Below are positions 1 through 7,913 of a DNA stretch of 64,000 bases, piece by piece (the stretch's first letter is position 1; every line of letters starts with the position of its first letter). Made by a program: the position numbers and the translations under genes. Source of the stretch: Paenibacillus ginsengarvi (GTDB taxonomy: Bacteria; Bacillota; Bacilli; Paenibacillales; NBRC-103111); NCBI RefSeq assembly GCF_003626695.1, contig NZ_RBAH01000019.1, positions 111,700 to 175,699 of the forward strand, in the 5' to 3' direction. The notes under the pieces were generated by a model. The model was given only the letters and a program-made list of their open reading frames with translations, had not been told where the DNA came from and searched no databases.

Positions 1-68
1 GCCGTGGAAGCGAAATTCGGTCGATTTGTAAAGCTTCCAAATAGTCTTCAATTTCCATACATTCGCGA

Positions 69-95
69 ACAGGCTGCGGCGCAGCCTGTTTTTTT
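69..95 (+). terminator. Rho-independent terminator of an upstream gene
   Basis: A near-perfect stem (aacaggctgc / gcagcctgtt) is followed directly by a run of seven T. It ends a transcript entering from the left edge. Confidence 0.8.
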
Positions 96-117
96 GCAGG
101 TTCCCAAATTTTTTTAA

Positions 118-155
118 AATATTCCTTTACAGGAATATTCCCTTTGGGGTATACT
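118..155 (+). promoter_or_regulatory. Promoter with overlapping palindromic operator for the ArsR gene
   Basis: A -35 box TTTACA (126-131) and a -10 box TATACT (150-155) are 18 bp apart. An 8-bp inverted repeat, aatattcc-N6-ggaatatt (118-139), has the -35 box as its spacer. This arrangement is typical of autorepression by an ArsR-type dimer and the ArsR gene starts 80 bp downstream. The promoter is read from sequence; the binding protein is inferred. Confidence 0.65.
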
Positions 156-234
156 ATGAATGTAACGAGCCAGTACAGATGACTGGAAGCGGATCATGAC
201 GGGTCCAGAACGACCTGAGAGGGATTATGCAGTC

Positions 235-576
235 ATGGACACTACAACATGGAGTGCGCTTGCCGAGCCGAATCGTCTGCACATCGTAGAGCTGCTGCGC
301 GACGGCCCCTTGACCGTAGGAGAAATTGCCGATCGTCTCCAGCTTCGTCAGCCTCAGGCATCCAAGCATCTCCGCGTTCTTCTGGACGCCGGCATCCTGG
401 AACAACGCGCCGAAGCGAACCGACGCATCTACAGATTGCGTCCCGAGCCTTTTCAAGAGCTGGATGCCTGGCTGGAGGCGTACCGGCGCATCTGGAACGA
501 GCGCTATGACCGGTTGGACGATTATCTCCGCAGATTGCAGGCGAACACGGAAAGCGGCAACGAAAACGAATCTTGA
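235..576 (+). CDS. ArsR-family winged-helix transcriptional regulator
   Basis: This is a 113-residue regulator if started at ATG 235, which has the gagaggga Shine-Dalgarno about 10 bp upstream and gives the usual ArsR opening (WSALAEPNRLHIVELL). A start at 196 would add 13 residues. The helix-turn-helix reads LTVGEIADRLQLRQPQASKHLRVL, followed by the wing AGILEQRAEANRRIYRL. No cysteine metal site typical of arsenic sensors is visible, so it belongs to the SRPBCC-linked branch. It lies 22 bp upstream of the SRPBCC gene, probably as one transcript with autoregulation through the palindrome at 118-139. Confidence 0.85.
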   Translation: MDTTTWSALAEPNRLHIVELLRDGPLTVGEIADRLQLRQPQASKHLRVLLDAGILEQRAEANRRIYRLRPEPFQELDAWLEAYRRIWNERYDRLDDYLRRLQANTESGNENES

Positions 577-598
577 ACCCATTCGAGGAGGATTACTA

Positions 599-1129
599 AT
601 GACAACTTCTAACACGGCAGGCCAAATGATTTCGAGAATCGAGAACGAACGGGAGCTTGTACTGGAACGGGTGTTTGATGCGCCGCGTTCGCTCGTCTTT
701 CAGGCTTTTTCCAAGGCGGAGCATCTGAAGCATTGGTGGGGACCGCGTGGCTGGACGCTGACCGTGTGCAATATCGATTTTCGTCCGGGCGGCGTATGGC
801 ATTATTGCATGAAGTGCATGGACGAGAATCAGGGCGACTTCTTCGGATTCGAATCCTGGGGCAAAGCGGTGTACGAGGAAATCGTGCAAGGCGAGAAGAT
901 CGTGTATGTGGACTTCTTCTCCGACGCCGAAGGCAACGAAGCGAGCGGCATGCCCTCCACGCGCGTCACGCTGGAGTTCCACGAGCTCGAGGGCGGCAAG
1001 ACAAAGCTGTTGAACCGCGGTCAATACGATTCGGCGGAATCGCTGCAAAAAGTTATCGACATGGGCATGATGCAAGGCATCACCGAAACATGGGACAGAC
1101 TGGCCGAGCTTGTGGCCGATTTGAAATAA
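599..1129 (+). CDS. SRPBCC (AHSA1-like) domain protein
   Basis: A 176-residue protein of the START/Bet v1 fold, AHSA1 subfamily. The N-terminal strand-helix signature (LERVFDAPRSLVFQAFSKAEHLKHWWGP), the central PGGVWHYCM segment and the long C-terminal helix (MMQGITETWDRLAEL) are typical. The start ATG 599 follows a GAGGAGG site at 585-591. These proteins bind small hydrophobic ligands in a cavity, but the ligand is not predictable. ArsR-SRPBCC gene pairs are common in Bacillales; the ArsR protein probably controls this gene. Confidence 0.85.
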   Translation: MTTSNTAGQMISRIENERELVLERVFDAPRSLVFQAFSKAEHLKHWWGPRGWTLTVCNIDFRPGGVWHYCMKCMDENQGDFFGFESWGKAVYEEIVQGEKIVYVDFFSDAEGNEASGMPSTRVTLEFHELEGGKTKLLNRGQYDSAESLQKVIDMGMMQGITETWDRLAELVADLK

Positions 1130-1154
1130 GATTCCTTTGCCGCAACAAATACGG

Positions 1155-1185
1155 AAAGCCGCCGGTCCCTGGGCCGACGGCTTTT
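1155..1185. terminator. Bidirectional terminator between SRPBCC and SLH genes
   Basis: The hairpin aagccgccggtccctgggccgacggctt with T on the plus side and A before it serves both convergent genes. Confidence 0.7.
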
Positions 1186-1199
1186 TGTGTGCCTGTATC

Positions 1200-2807
1200 T
1201 TACTTCCCCAGCTCCAGCATCGCCACGATGGACGACACCGCCTCCGCCCGGGTCGACAGCGTGCTCGGCCCGAACGTTTGGACCGGAAGCCCGCCCACGA
1301 TAATAATGCCGGTTTCCTCCGCCTTGGAGACGGCCGGCCGGGCCCACGACGCAATATCCGCATCGTCCGCGAAACGGGTTTTGCCCGCCTGTTCGTTTAC
1401 GGGCAAACCGGAGGCGCGTACGACCATCGCGATCATCTCCGTACGGGTAATATTCGCATTCGGCCGGAACGTGCCATCGTCGTAGCCGCCGATAATACCA
1501 AGCTTCACCGCCTGCTGCACCGGTATGAGCGCCCAGCCGCCGATCTGCTCCTTATCCGCAAACTCAAGCGGCTTCCCTTCGTCGGCAAGCTTCAGCCCTT
1601 TCATCAGTAAAACCGTAAATTCCGCCCGGGTGACCGTGTTATCCGGCTTAAACGTGCCGTCCTCATAACCGTCCACGATTTGCCGCTGTACCGCTTTGGC
1701 GATCCACGCTTTGGCCCAATGTCCTTCGATGTCGGCAAGAGGCGCTTCGGTTACAGTCACCGTGCAAACGTCGGAAAAATTGCCGACCTCCGTTTTGACG
1801 GAAATTTTCGCTGCGCCGGCCGATTTGGCCGTAACTTTGCCGTTTGCGTCCACTTCGGCCACCGCGCTGTTGCTGCTGCTCCACTTCACGTTCGGGTTAG
1901 CCGCATCGGCGGGAGATACGATTGCAACAAGCTGCGCGGTCTGCCCTTTCGCCAGCGAGATATCGCGCTGCTTCAACGCTACTCCGGTCACTACGGCTTT
2001 ATTCGGGTCCTTGAACAGCTCCAGGCTCCACTTATCCAGCATGATCGGGGAATCGATCTTGTAAATGTCGCGGAGCGAGATCGGCACCTTCGTTTTAACT
2101 AGCGTATACGCCTCCGCAAGCATCAGGTTATCCGGCAGCTTGTAGGCATCGACTATGGCGGACAGCTGGTACGAATAAAGCGTGCTTTTTTTCGTATCGG
2201 TCGTTTTGTCCGTATAGCTGATTGGTGCGACACGATCGTTCCCGCTTTTGACACTGAACGTTTTCGTGCCGTCCGGACCTCTGCGGGTGATCAGATAAGA
2301 TGACTCCATATTCGAGTTATCGATCCATTTCAGCGTGACGGTACCGTCGTCGTTAGCGATCGCGGTGAAATCGGTCGGATCGGCCGGCTGCATAATGGGA
2401 AAAGGTCCGATCGTCTTCTCCGAGTACGTTTTCGAACCGATCAGCGGATCGAAATAGGCGCTGATCCGGAATTTGGCGGACGTGAGCTGCGGATCGATGG
2501 GCATCTGGAAATGTTTCACATAAAACCCGCCCGACTCTGTGAAAGGCAGCGATGTCCATGTCGCCCCGTTGTTGGTCGTATACTCGAATTTGACGTTATA
2601 CATCGAGGTGCCGATGGCACTGTCGGAATCGAATGCGGGATAGTAGCCCTTTCCCGCAATCAGCATATTCACTTGGGTGAACGTCTCCAGATCCATAATA
2701 GAAAGGCGATTAATCGAGGCCGCATCGGCACGCTGCCCCGGTTTCCCGATTCCCAGCATGACCAACACAGCGAACAGCAGAACGAACGTTTTTCTGACCG
2801 TTCCCAT
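1200..2807 (-). CDS. Secreted S-layer-homology protein with FnIII and Big2 domains
   Basis: A 535-residue exported protein. It has a signal peptide (residues 1-29, hydrophobic VLLFAVLVMLGIG core), an N-terminal region without a clear match (30-130), a fibronectin type III-like domain (about 135-235), a Big2 immunoglobulin-like domain (about 277-353, with WSSSNSAVAEVDANGKV) and three SLH repeats (about 358-530; WAKAWIAKAVQRQIVDGYEDG is the first). SLH repeats bind pyruvylated secondary cell wall polymer, so the protein is anchored on the cell surface. The third SLH repeat is degenerate (GGLPVQTFGPSTLSTRAE). The start has ggggag 7 bp upstream. Function beyond surface anchoring is unknown. Confidence 0.88.
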   Translation of the reverse strand: MGTVRKTFVLLFAVLVMLGIGKPGQRADAASINRLSIMDLETFTQVNMLIAGKGYYPAFDSDSAIGTSMYNVKFEYTTNNGATWTSLPFTESGGFYVKHFQMPIDPQLTSAKFRISAYFDPLIGSKTYSEKTIGPFPIMQPADPTDFTAIANDDGTVTLKWIDNSNMESSYLITRRGPDGTKTFSVKSGNDRVAPISYTDKTTDTKKSTLYSYQLSAIVDAYKLPDNLMLAEAYTLVKTKVPISLRDIYKIDSPIMLDKWSLELFKDPNKAVVTGVALKQRDISLAKGQTAQLVAIVSPADAANPNVKWSSSNSAVAEVDANGKVTAKSAGAAKISVKTEVGNFSDVCTVTVTEAPLADIEGHWAKAWIAKAVQRQIVDGYEDGTFKPDNTVTRAEFTVLLMKGLKLADEGKPLEFADKEQIGGWALIPVQQAVKLGIIGGYDDGTFRPNANITRTEMIAMVVRASGLPVNEQAGKTRFADDADIASWARPAVSKAEETGIIIVGGLPVQTFGPSTLSTRAEAVSSIVAMLELGK

Positions 2808-3019
2808 ACACGAACTCCCCTCGGCTTATAATGCGTTGCTTGATTTCAACGGTACTGCGGTCAAGCGGATTTATCTGCGCCCGAAGCCGAAGCTTCGCCG
2901 CTGTCCGGAGCCTGCTGCTCAGCAGCATTCAGGCTTGCCGCTGCCTCCATTTTACCCGGCCTGGCGCTTCAAAAGCGCTCCTAAATGAGACGGCTCGCCG
3001 GGCTCGGTTCAAGTCACGA

Positions 3020-3048
3020 TTGAAACCATCCGAGTTTTCTGGTAAGTT
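3020..3048 (+). promoter_or_regulatory. Promoter driving the riboswitch transcript
   Basis: TTGAAA (3020-3025) and TAAGTT (3043-3048) are separated by 17 bp and sit just upstream of the aptamer, so the RNA would begin near 3055. The -10 box is a weak match. Confidence 0.5.
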
Positions 3049-3059
3049 AGTAAACATAG

Positions 3060-3178
3060 ATTCGGTTAGGTGCGACTGGCGTAAACGTGGAGTACCACGA
3101 GGAATCACCTAGCCTCATATGCCGTTCGCCTGGGCAAAGTATTCGGTCAACCTATGACCGAATACTTTTTATTTTTTT
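3060..3178 (+). ncRNA. ZTP (pfl) riboswitch with terminator expression platform
   Basis: The conserved ZTP aptamer elements occur in order. The core CGACTGGCG (about 3073-3081) lies inside a stem closed by aggtg/cacct. A GTGG-loop-CCAC hairpin with the following GAGGAAT (about 3087-3105) comes next, and then the 3' pseudoknot strand CGCCTGGGC (3127-3135). A strong terminator stem aaagtattcggtca / tgaccgaatacttt (3136-3170) with a long T tract follows at once. ZTP riboswitches sense the purine intermediates ZMP/ZTP, which build up when 10-formyl-THF is short, and usually prevent termination. The regulated gene is the nucleotidyltransferase-like gene at 3204, not a known purine or folate gene. 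Confidence 0.83.
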
Positions 3179-3203
3179 CGGGAAACGGGAGGATTAGAGC
3201 GAT

Positions 3204-3734
3204 ATGCAAACATCTATTCAAAGCTTGGCTGTCGTGGTCGAAAAGCTGGAGCGGCACAAGATCGGTTACACCTTGGGCGGGAGCGGATTGCTATGCAGCC
3301 TGGGGCTGGCGGACAAGGTCGGCGACTGGGATGTGATGACCGAAACGTCGAAGGGCGACGTCCTCGCCGCCCTGCAAGACTTCGAGGTACAAGAAATAAC
3401 GAGCGGCGATTATCCGTTCGCCTCCGAATATAAGCTGATTGTTCGAAGCACGAGCCCCCAGGTGGAAATCATGGGCCGATTTTCGATTTATAGCGGCGAC
3501 GGCCTATGTCATATACCGTCCATTCCGCTGGCCCGATGGAACGGTATCCAGGTCGGCAGTCCTGAAGCCTGGTATGTCGCTTATGCCTTGATGAACAGGA
3601 AGGAAAAGGCGGACATGCTGCTTGCCCATATGAAACAAACGGGGTTTCGGGAGCCTATCGTCCGTCAATTGATGCAGGAGCCCCTTCCCGACGACATTCG
3701 GCGGCAGCTCGACTCTCTTTTGCAAGGCTCCTGA
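3204..3734 (+). CDS. Nucleotidyltransferase-fold-like protein under ZTP riboswitch control
   Basis: A 176-residue soluble protein without a family name I can assign. Residues 24-45 (LGGSGLLCSLGLADKVGDWD) resemble the catalytic start of minimal nucleotidyltransferases: a GGSG loop, then a D-x-D-like DWDV. The C-terminal half (SPEAWYVAYALMNRKEKADML) is helical and resembles the region after the catalytic domain in AbiEii/MNT-type proteins. The Shine-Dalgarno gggagg lies about 12 bp upstream of the ATG. It is monocistronic, placed directly behind the ZTP riboswitch. The riboswitch suggests a role linked to one-carbon or purine status. The enzymatic reading is inference from motifs only. Confidence 0.65.
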   Translation: MQTSIQSLAVVVEKLERHKIGYTLGGSGLLCSLGLADKVGDWDVMTETSKGDVLAALQDFEVQEITSGDYPFASEYKLIVRSTSPQVEIMGRFSIYSGDGLCHIPSIPLARWNGIQVGSPEAWYVAYALMNRKEKADMLLAHMKQTGFREPIVRQLMQEPLPDDIRRQLDSLLQGS

Positions 3735-3786
3735 GGATACAATCTTAGCCCCGGCGAGGAGCTCTTCCATTCCAGCGTATCTTCGA

Positions 3787-3820
3787 AAAGGCTGCCGGCG
3801 GTATTCTCGCGGCAGCCTTT
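3787..3820. terminator. Bidirectional terminator
   Basis: The stem aaaggctgccg / cggcagccttt lies between the convergent genes ending at 3734 and 3839. T tracts are short on both sides. Confidence 0.6.
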
Positions 3821-3838
3821 AGGTGCGGATTTATGAAG

Positions 3839-4573
3839 TTATTTTGAGGAAATTGCACCTTTGCTTTTAAGCCAGGAAACTAGCGTATCTCTCCGGGTAT
3901 CCAAACCGCCCGCCGCATCGAGCGGCGTCTGATCCGTGTAATCGGGGGACCCATTGATGTCGGCTCCTATGGACAGGAGATACTCGGCAGCACGACGCTG
4001 GCCTCCGCTGCATGCTTGCCAGAAAGCCTCTGTAATGTCATTCCTAGTTGGTGTCGGCTCGGAGCCGATCAACTCCTCCACGCGAGACATCATTCCTAGA
4101 GCTGCTGCGTGCCAAAGCTTGTTCACACGCGCGCCCCGCTGTACCAAAAGTCTCGCAACGTTCCAGCAACCATATCCGACCGCATTGTCCAAAGGAGTAC
4201 CGCCAGCAATGGAGCCGCCAACCACTTCCATGTCGGCTCCGCTGTCGATTAACGCAGCTGCAACATCTGCATCGTCACTGCTGGCCGCCCAATGCAAGGG
4301 GGTCTCCGCAAAGGTTCCCCCTGTAGCCGGGGCATTGGGATCCGCTCCTGCATCAATCAGCATCTTTACAATTTCGGGACCGTTCGGGAAGTATCCCGGC
4401 CAATCGGTAACCACGTGCAAAGCAGTACGAGAGCCCCCTTTGTTGTCTATAGCTCTCATTGAGGTCAAGCCGGGAAACTCGTCCAGAAGACGGCGCAACT
4501 CATCCAAGTTGCCCGTTTGAACTGCCTGTACGAACAATACGACCATCGGATCGTTATGCTTGACTACCTCCAT
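3839..4573 (-). CDS. Ankyrin-repeat protein
   Basis: A 244-residue cytoplasmic protein built almost entirely of ankyrin repeats. Recognisable units include GGSRTALHVVTDW...IVKMLIDAGADPN, FAETPLHWAASSDDADVAAALIDSGADM, GGTPLDNAVGYGCWNVARLLVQRGARV and a C-terminal EYLLSIGADINGSPDYTDQTPLDAA. There is no signal peptide and no enzymatic domain, so it is a protein-binding scaffold of unknown partner. Start ATG 4573 follows aaggag. It lies 69 bp downstream of the glyoxalase-fold gene on the same strand and may share its transcript. Confidence 0.85.
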   Translation of the reverse strand: MEVVKHNDPMVVLFVQAVQTGNLDELRRLLDEFPGLTSMRAIDNKGGSRTALHVVTDWPGYFPNGPEIVKMLIDAGADPNAPATGGTFAETPLHWAASSDDADVAAALIDSGADMEVVGGSIAGGTPLDNAVGYGCWNVARLLVQRGARVNKLWHAAALGMMSRVEELIGSEPTPTRNDITEAFWQACSGGQRRAAEYLLSIGADINGSPDYTDQTPLDAAGGLDTRRDTLVSWLKSKGAISSK

Positions 4574-4642
4574 ACACTCGCTCCTTGGATTTCGTATGTA
4601 AAGTTGCCCTCATAAGTCCATTCATTACTTCTATGATAACAA

Positions 4643-5119
4643 TCAAGGTTGCCAAATTTCCCACAGGTTTCCGTCCAAATCATAAAACTGAAAGTTGGGT
4701 CCGCATTCACGCCCTTCCGGTATATCGCTTGCGATGCGCACCCCATTTGTCTTAAAGCGCTGGAATAGCTCCTGTATACGCGGCGTAATGAAACAGCCTA
4801 CTGGGACGCGGTCCCCATTATTGTTGGCAAACCCTAACCGTCCGCCTTCTGCATTCGACTGAATCAAAAACATAGCGGGAACCGTAGTTCTCAGGCCAGC
4901 ACCAGGCAGCTTATCTTCCTGGTCGGGAAAACGCAAAATCGCAATTGCATCCCCTTGCTCAACGGGTTTAAATCTGGAAGGTTGTCTACAGCCTAGATTG
5001 TTCCGATACCATTGCACCGATTCGTAGACATCTTGCACTGGAACGTAAATACAAGTAATTCCCGTAATGTCCTCCATCTTGTTTTCCGTTTGAATATCAT
5101 CCGCCTGGTTTTGGCTCAA
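4643..5119 (-). CDS. VOC / glyoxalase-bleomycin resistance family protein
   Basis: A 158-residue protein with one vicinal-oxygen-chelate unit pair. The first beta-alpha-beta module reads TCIYVPVQDVYESVQWYRNNLGC and the second ends in FQFYDLDGNLWEIWQP, which carries the usual C-terminal Glu ligand. The TTG start at 5119 has gggggat about 7 bp upstream; an internal ATG at 5077 (MEDITG) is the alternative. VOC proteins include lyases, dioxygenases and drug-binding proteins, and the substrate cannot be told. It is followed by the ankyrin gene. Confidence 0.8.
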   Translation of the reverse strand: MSQNQADDIQTENKMEDITGITCIYVPVQDVYESVQWYRNNLGCRQPSRFKPVEQGDAIAILRFPDQEDKLPGAGLRTTVPAMFLIQSNAEGGRLGFANNNGDRVPVGCFITPRIQELFQRFKTNGVRIASDIPEGRECGPNFQFYDLDGNLWEIWQP

Positions 5120-5329
5120 TTAGCATCCCCCGCTTGAATAAATTTCCAACATACAGCTATAATACCGCACATTTGTTCCCCTGTAAACGACCTCGAGCTT
5201 GTTTAATCCGCGCTCCTCCAATTATTAAATCATGATCTGCCGAATTGAATTGGGAAATTATCGAAAAATAATAGATTCCATGTATTTTTTACTAGATTAA
5301 TATCTAATCGCATAAAATAGAAACACAAC

Positions 5330-5356
5330 AAAGGAGCAGCCGCGACTGCTCCTTTC
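5330..5356 (-). terminator. Terminator of the MFS gene
   Basis: The perfect 10-bp stem aaaggagcag / ctgctccttt is placed 36 bp after the MFS stop codon on the minus strand. A T-rich tract follows. Confidence 0.65.
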
Positions 5357-5391
5357 GTAATATTTGCCTGAGGCCAGTTATGCTTTAGGCA

Positions 5392-6702
5392 CTATGCCTT
5401 CCTCTTACTTCGCGACCAGAGAACAACCGGAATCAAAAGCAAGGATAAGAACCCTCCCGCCAAAGAAAGCGTGGAGTAGCTGGACTGGGCCACAACCATG
5501 CCGGACAACACGCCTCCGGAGGCACCGGACAACGCGATCAGCACATCCACCGTCCCTTGCGTCTTCGCCCGGATTTGCGGCGGTGTCGCATCGACGATCG
5601 CCGCCGTTCCGCTAATTAAGCCGAAGTTCCAGCCCAAACCAAGCAGCGCCAGCGCCAGAACGAGCAGAACCATCGAATCGCCGGGCGCAAGCGCAGCCAC
5701 TAACCCTGCCAAAAGCAGCGTAACGCCGGCGGCGTAGGACATTTTCGTGCGGCCAAACTTGTCAACGAGAACGCCTGTAATCAGGGAAGGCAAATACATC
5801 GCGGCTACATGGATGCCGATGACGATGCCCACCTCGCCCAGTCCGTGCCCGTGATGCTTCATATGAACCGGCGTCATGGTCATAATGGCAACCATAACGA
5901 TTTGGGTTAATACCATCACCGTCGCCCCTACGATAATCCCCGGCTTATGGACGCTCGGAACCGCTGCTTTTGCAACCTCGCCGCTTGTCCCTTCCTTGGC
6001 CCGCTCTGCCTCGGCAATGGCCTTGGCGACCAGAAGCGGATCGGGCCGGAGGAACAAGAGCAGAACCAGTCCGGCGAGCAAATAGGCCGCGGCAGCCAGC
6101 ATGAATGGCCCCGCAAGCGCAGGAGCCCCCACGGAGGTCGCTACCTTTCCTGTAACAGTAACCAGGTTCGGTCCGGCCACCGCACCGAAGGTTGTAAAGA
6201 CCATAGCCGTGCTAATCGCTTTTGCCCGCTGCGTTGGCAGCGCCAAATCCGTACCGGCATATCGCGCCTGCAAATTTGTCGCTGTGCCGGCACCGTAAAC
6301 GAGCAGGGAAATAAAGAGCAGCGGTAAGGCGTGGAAGACAGCCGCCAAAACGACGCCAATAGCGCCAATACCTCCAGTCATAAAACCGGCTGCCAGCCCT
6401 ACCCGGCGACCGAGCCGCTGAGACAAACGACCGACCAAAAGCGCCGCAGCAGCGGAACCTAAAGTAAACAGGGCGGACGGAATACCCGCATAGCTGTCTG
6501 TTCCTAGCATATCTTGGGCAAGCAGTGCGCCTACCGTAACACCTGCGGCCAAGCCCGCCCCGCCGAACATTTGGGAAGCGACAATAATCCTGAGCGTTCT
6601 TTTGTACAACAAACGCTGCTTCTCAGGGGATGCCACGTACTCCTTCAGCGGATTTGGGAAGCTATTTATGTTTTTTTCCAGTGGTGATGTACTTAGTGAC
6701 AT
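5392..6702 (-). CDS. Major facilitator superfamily transporter
   Basis: A 436-residue membrane protein with about 12 hydrophobic segments, the usual MFS size. The loop 2-3 signature is GRLSQRLGRRVGLAAG and the loop 8-9 counterpart is VLVDKFGRTKMSYAAG. A 45-residue hydrophilic N-terminus precedes the first helix. It is the last gene of a minus-strand group with the ArsR-rhodanese regulator and cysteine desulfurase, 56 bp after the latter, which suggests export or import of a sulfur- or metalloid-related compound. The substrate is not determinable. The start has gaggggg 8 bp upstream. Confidence 0.85.
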   Translation of the reverse strand: MSLSTSPLEKNINSFPNPLKEYVASPEKQRLLYKRTLRIIVASQMFGGAGLAAGVTVGALLAQDMLGTDSYAGIPSALFTLGSAAAALLVGRLSQRLGRRVGLAAGFMTGGIGAIGVVLAAVFHALPLLFISLLVYGAGTATNLQARYAGTDLALPTQRAKAISTAMVFTTFGAVAGPNLVTVTGKVATSVGAPALAGPFMLAAAAYLLAGLVLLLFLRPDPLLVAKAIAEAERAKEGTSGEVAKAAVPSVHKPGIIVGATVMVLTQIVMVAIMTMTPVHMKHHGHGLGEVGIVIGIHVAAMYLPSLITGVLVDKFGRTKMSYAAGVTLLLAGLVAALAPGDSMVLLVLALALLGLGWNFGLISGTAAIVDATPPQIRAKTQGTVDVLIALSGASGGVLSGMVVAQSSYSTLSLAGGFLSLLLIPVVLWSRSKRKA

Positions 6703-6758
6703 GGCTGTAACCCCCTCTCATGAAACAAATCCTTATAGCACAGACCCACAAGCTAATC

Positions 6759-7913
6759 TTACCGGTTAGCGTCAAGTCGCGCTTGGAATAAAGAAATGAC
6801 CGTCTCGATTTCTTCCATCGTCGTATACCGGCCCAAGCTGAATCGAATAGCCCCTAATCCTTCATATTCGCTGATGCCCATAGCCCGCAGCACGGGAGAA
6901 AGGGAAGTGCTGCCGGAATGGCAGGCCGATCCGGTCGAGGCAGCGATTTCCGGGAACTGCTGCAAAATGCGGTGCCCATTCATTCCCAAGAAGCTGACGT
7001 TTAACGTATTCGGCAAATTCAGCTCGGGGTCGCCATGAAACTGTACGCGGTTTCCAAAGGCAGCAGACAACCCCTCCTTCAGCGTTTCCCTAAGCATCCG
7101 CAAAACAGGGGCATGCACTTGCCCGGCTGCCAGCTCCGCCGCTTTACCCAGCCCGACAAGGTAAGGGACATTTTCGGTTCCCGCCCGCCTGCCGGATTCA
7201 TGGCCGGCTCCATGCACGAGCGGAGTCAGCTCGGTGCCTTCCCGAACGTATAGCGCTCCTACGCCTTTGGGTGCGTACAGCTTATGGCCCGCGATGGACA
7301 ATAAATCCACACCCAACGAATCAACGTGAACGGGGATTTTACCAAACGATTGCGCTGCATCCGTATGAAGGAGAATACCGTATTGCTTGGCGATCGTAGC
7401 AATTGCTTCGATCGGCTGGAGCGTTCCGACTTCGCTATTGGCGTGCATGACGGAGATCAGGACCGTATCGCTGCGAATCGCCCGCTCCACATCATCGGGC
7501 GAGACCCGGCCCAATCGATCGACAGATACGTAGGTTACCTCTGCACCAAGCGTCTCCAGGAAAGCGCAAGGGTTCAAAATAGCCGGGTGTTCAATCGCCG
7601 TCGTAATGATATGTGCGCCGCGATGGCGTGATGCATAATAAACCCCTTTTAAGGCATAATTATTGGCTTCGGTTCCTCCGCTTGTAAAAATCACTTCGCT
7701 TGGCTTCGCCCCAATAGCGGAAGCAACACGCCTTCTCGCTGCCTCAATCGCCTCTTGAAGTGTCGCCGCAGCCCAATGCGACGAAGAAGGATTGCCGTAG
7801 TGCTCCTGCAAAAACGGCAGCATTTCCTGAAACACCTCAGGAGCCACCGGCGTACTGGCGTTATAGTCCAAGTAAATCGGTTTCAATGGATCTGTGCCTG
7901 GTATTCTCGCCAT
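6759..7913 (-). CDS. Class V aminotransferase, cysteine desulfurase (NifS/IscS-like)
   Basis: A 384-residue PLP enzyme that removes sulfur from cysteine and passes it on as a persulfide. Visible motifs are YLDYNASTPV at the N-terminus, FTSGGTEANN, the cofactor histidine region TTAIEHPAI, the Schiff-base lysine in SIAGHKLYAPKG, and the catalytic cysteine loop STGSACHSG near residue 330. The start overlaps the end of the ArsR-rhodanese gene by 31 bp, so the two are translationally coupled; aaggag lies 7 bp before the ATG. Pairing with a rhodanese fits a sulfur relay, unlike a housekeeping isc/suf setting because no scaffold gene is present. Confidence 0.9.
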   Translation of the reverse strand: MARIPGTDPLKPIYLDYNASTPVAPEVFQEMLPFLQEHYGNPSSSHWAAATLQEAIEAARRRVASAIGAKPSEVIFTSGGTEANNYALKGVYYASRHRGAHIITTAIEHPAILNPCAFLETLGAEVTYVSVDRLGRVSPDDVERAIRSDTVLISVMHANSEVGTLQPIEAIATIAKQYGILLHTDAAQSFGKIPVHVDSLGVDLLSIAGHKLYAPKGVGALYVREGTELTPLVHGAGHESGRRAGTENVPYLVGLGKAAELAAGQVHAPVLRMLRETLKEGLSAAFGNRVQFHGDPELNLPNTLNVSFLGMNGHRILQQFPEIAASTGSACHSGSTSLSPVLRAMGISEYEGLGAIRFSLGRYTTMEEIETVISLFQARLDANR

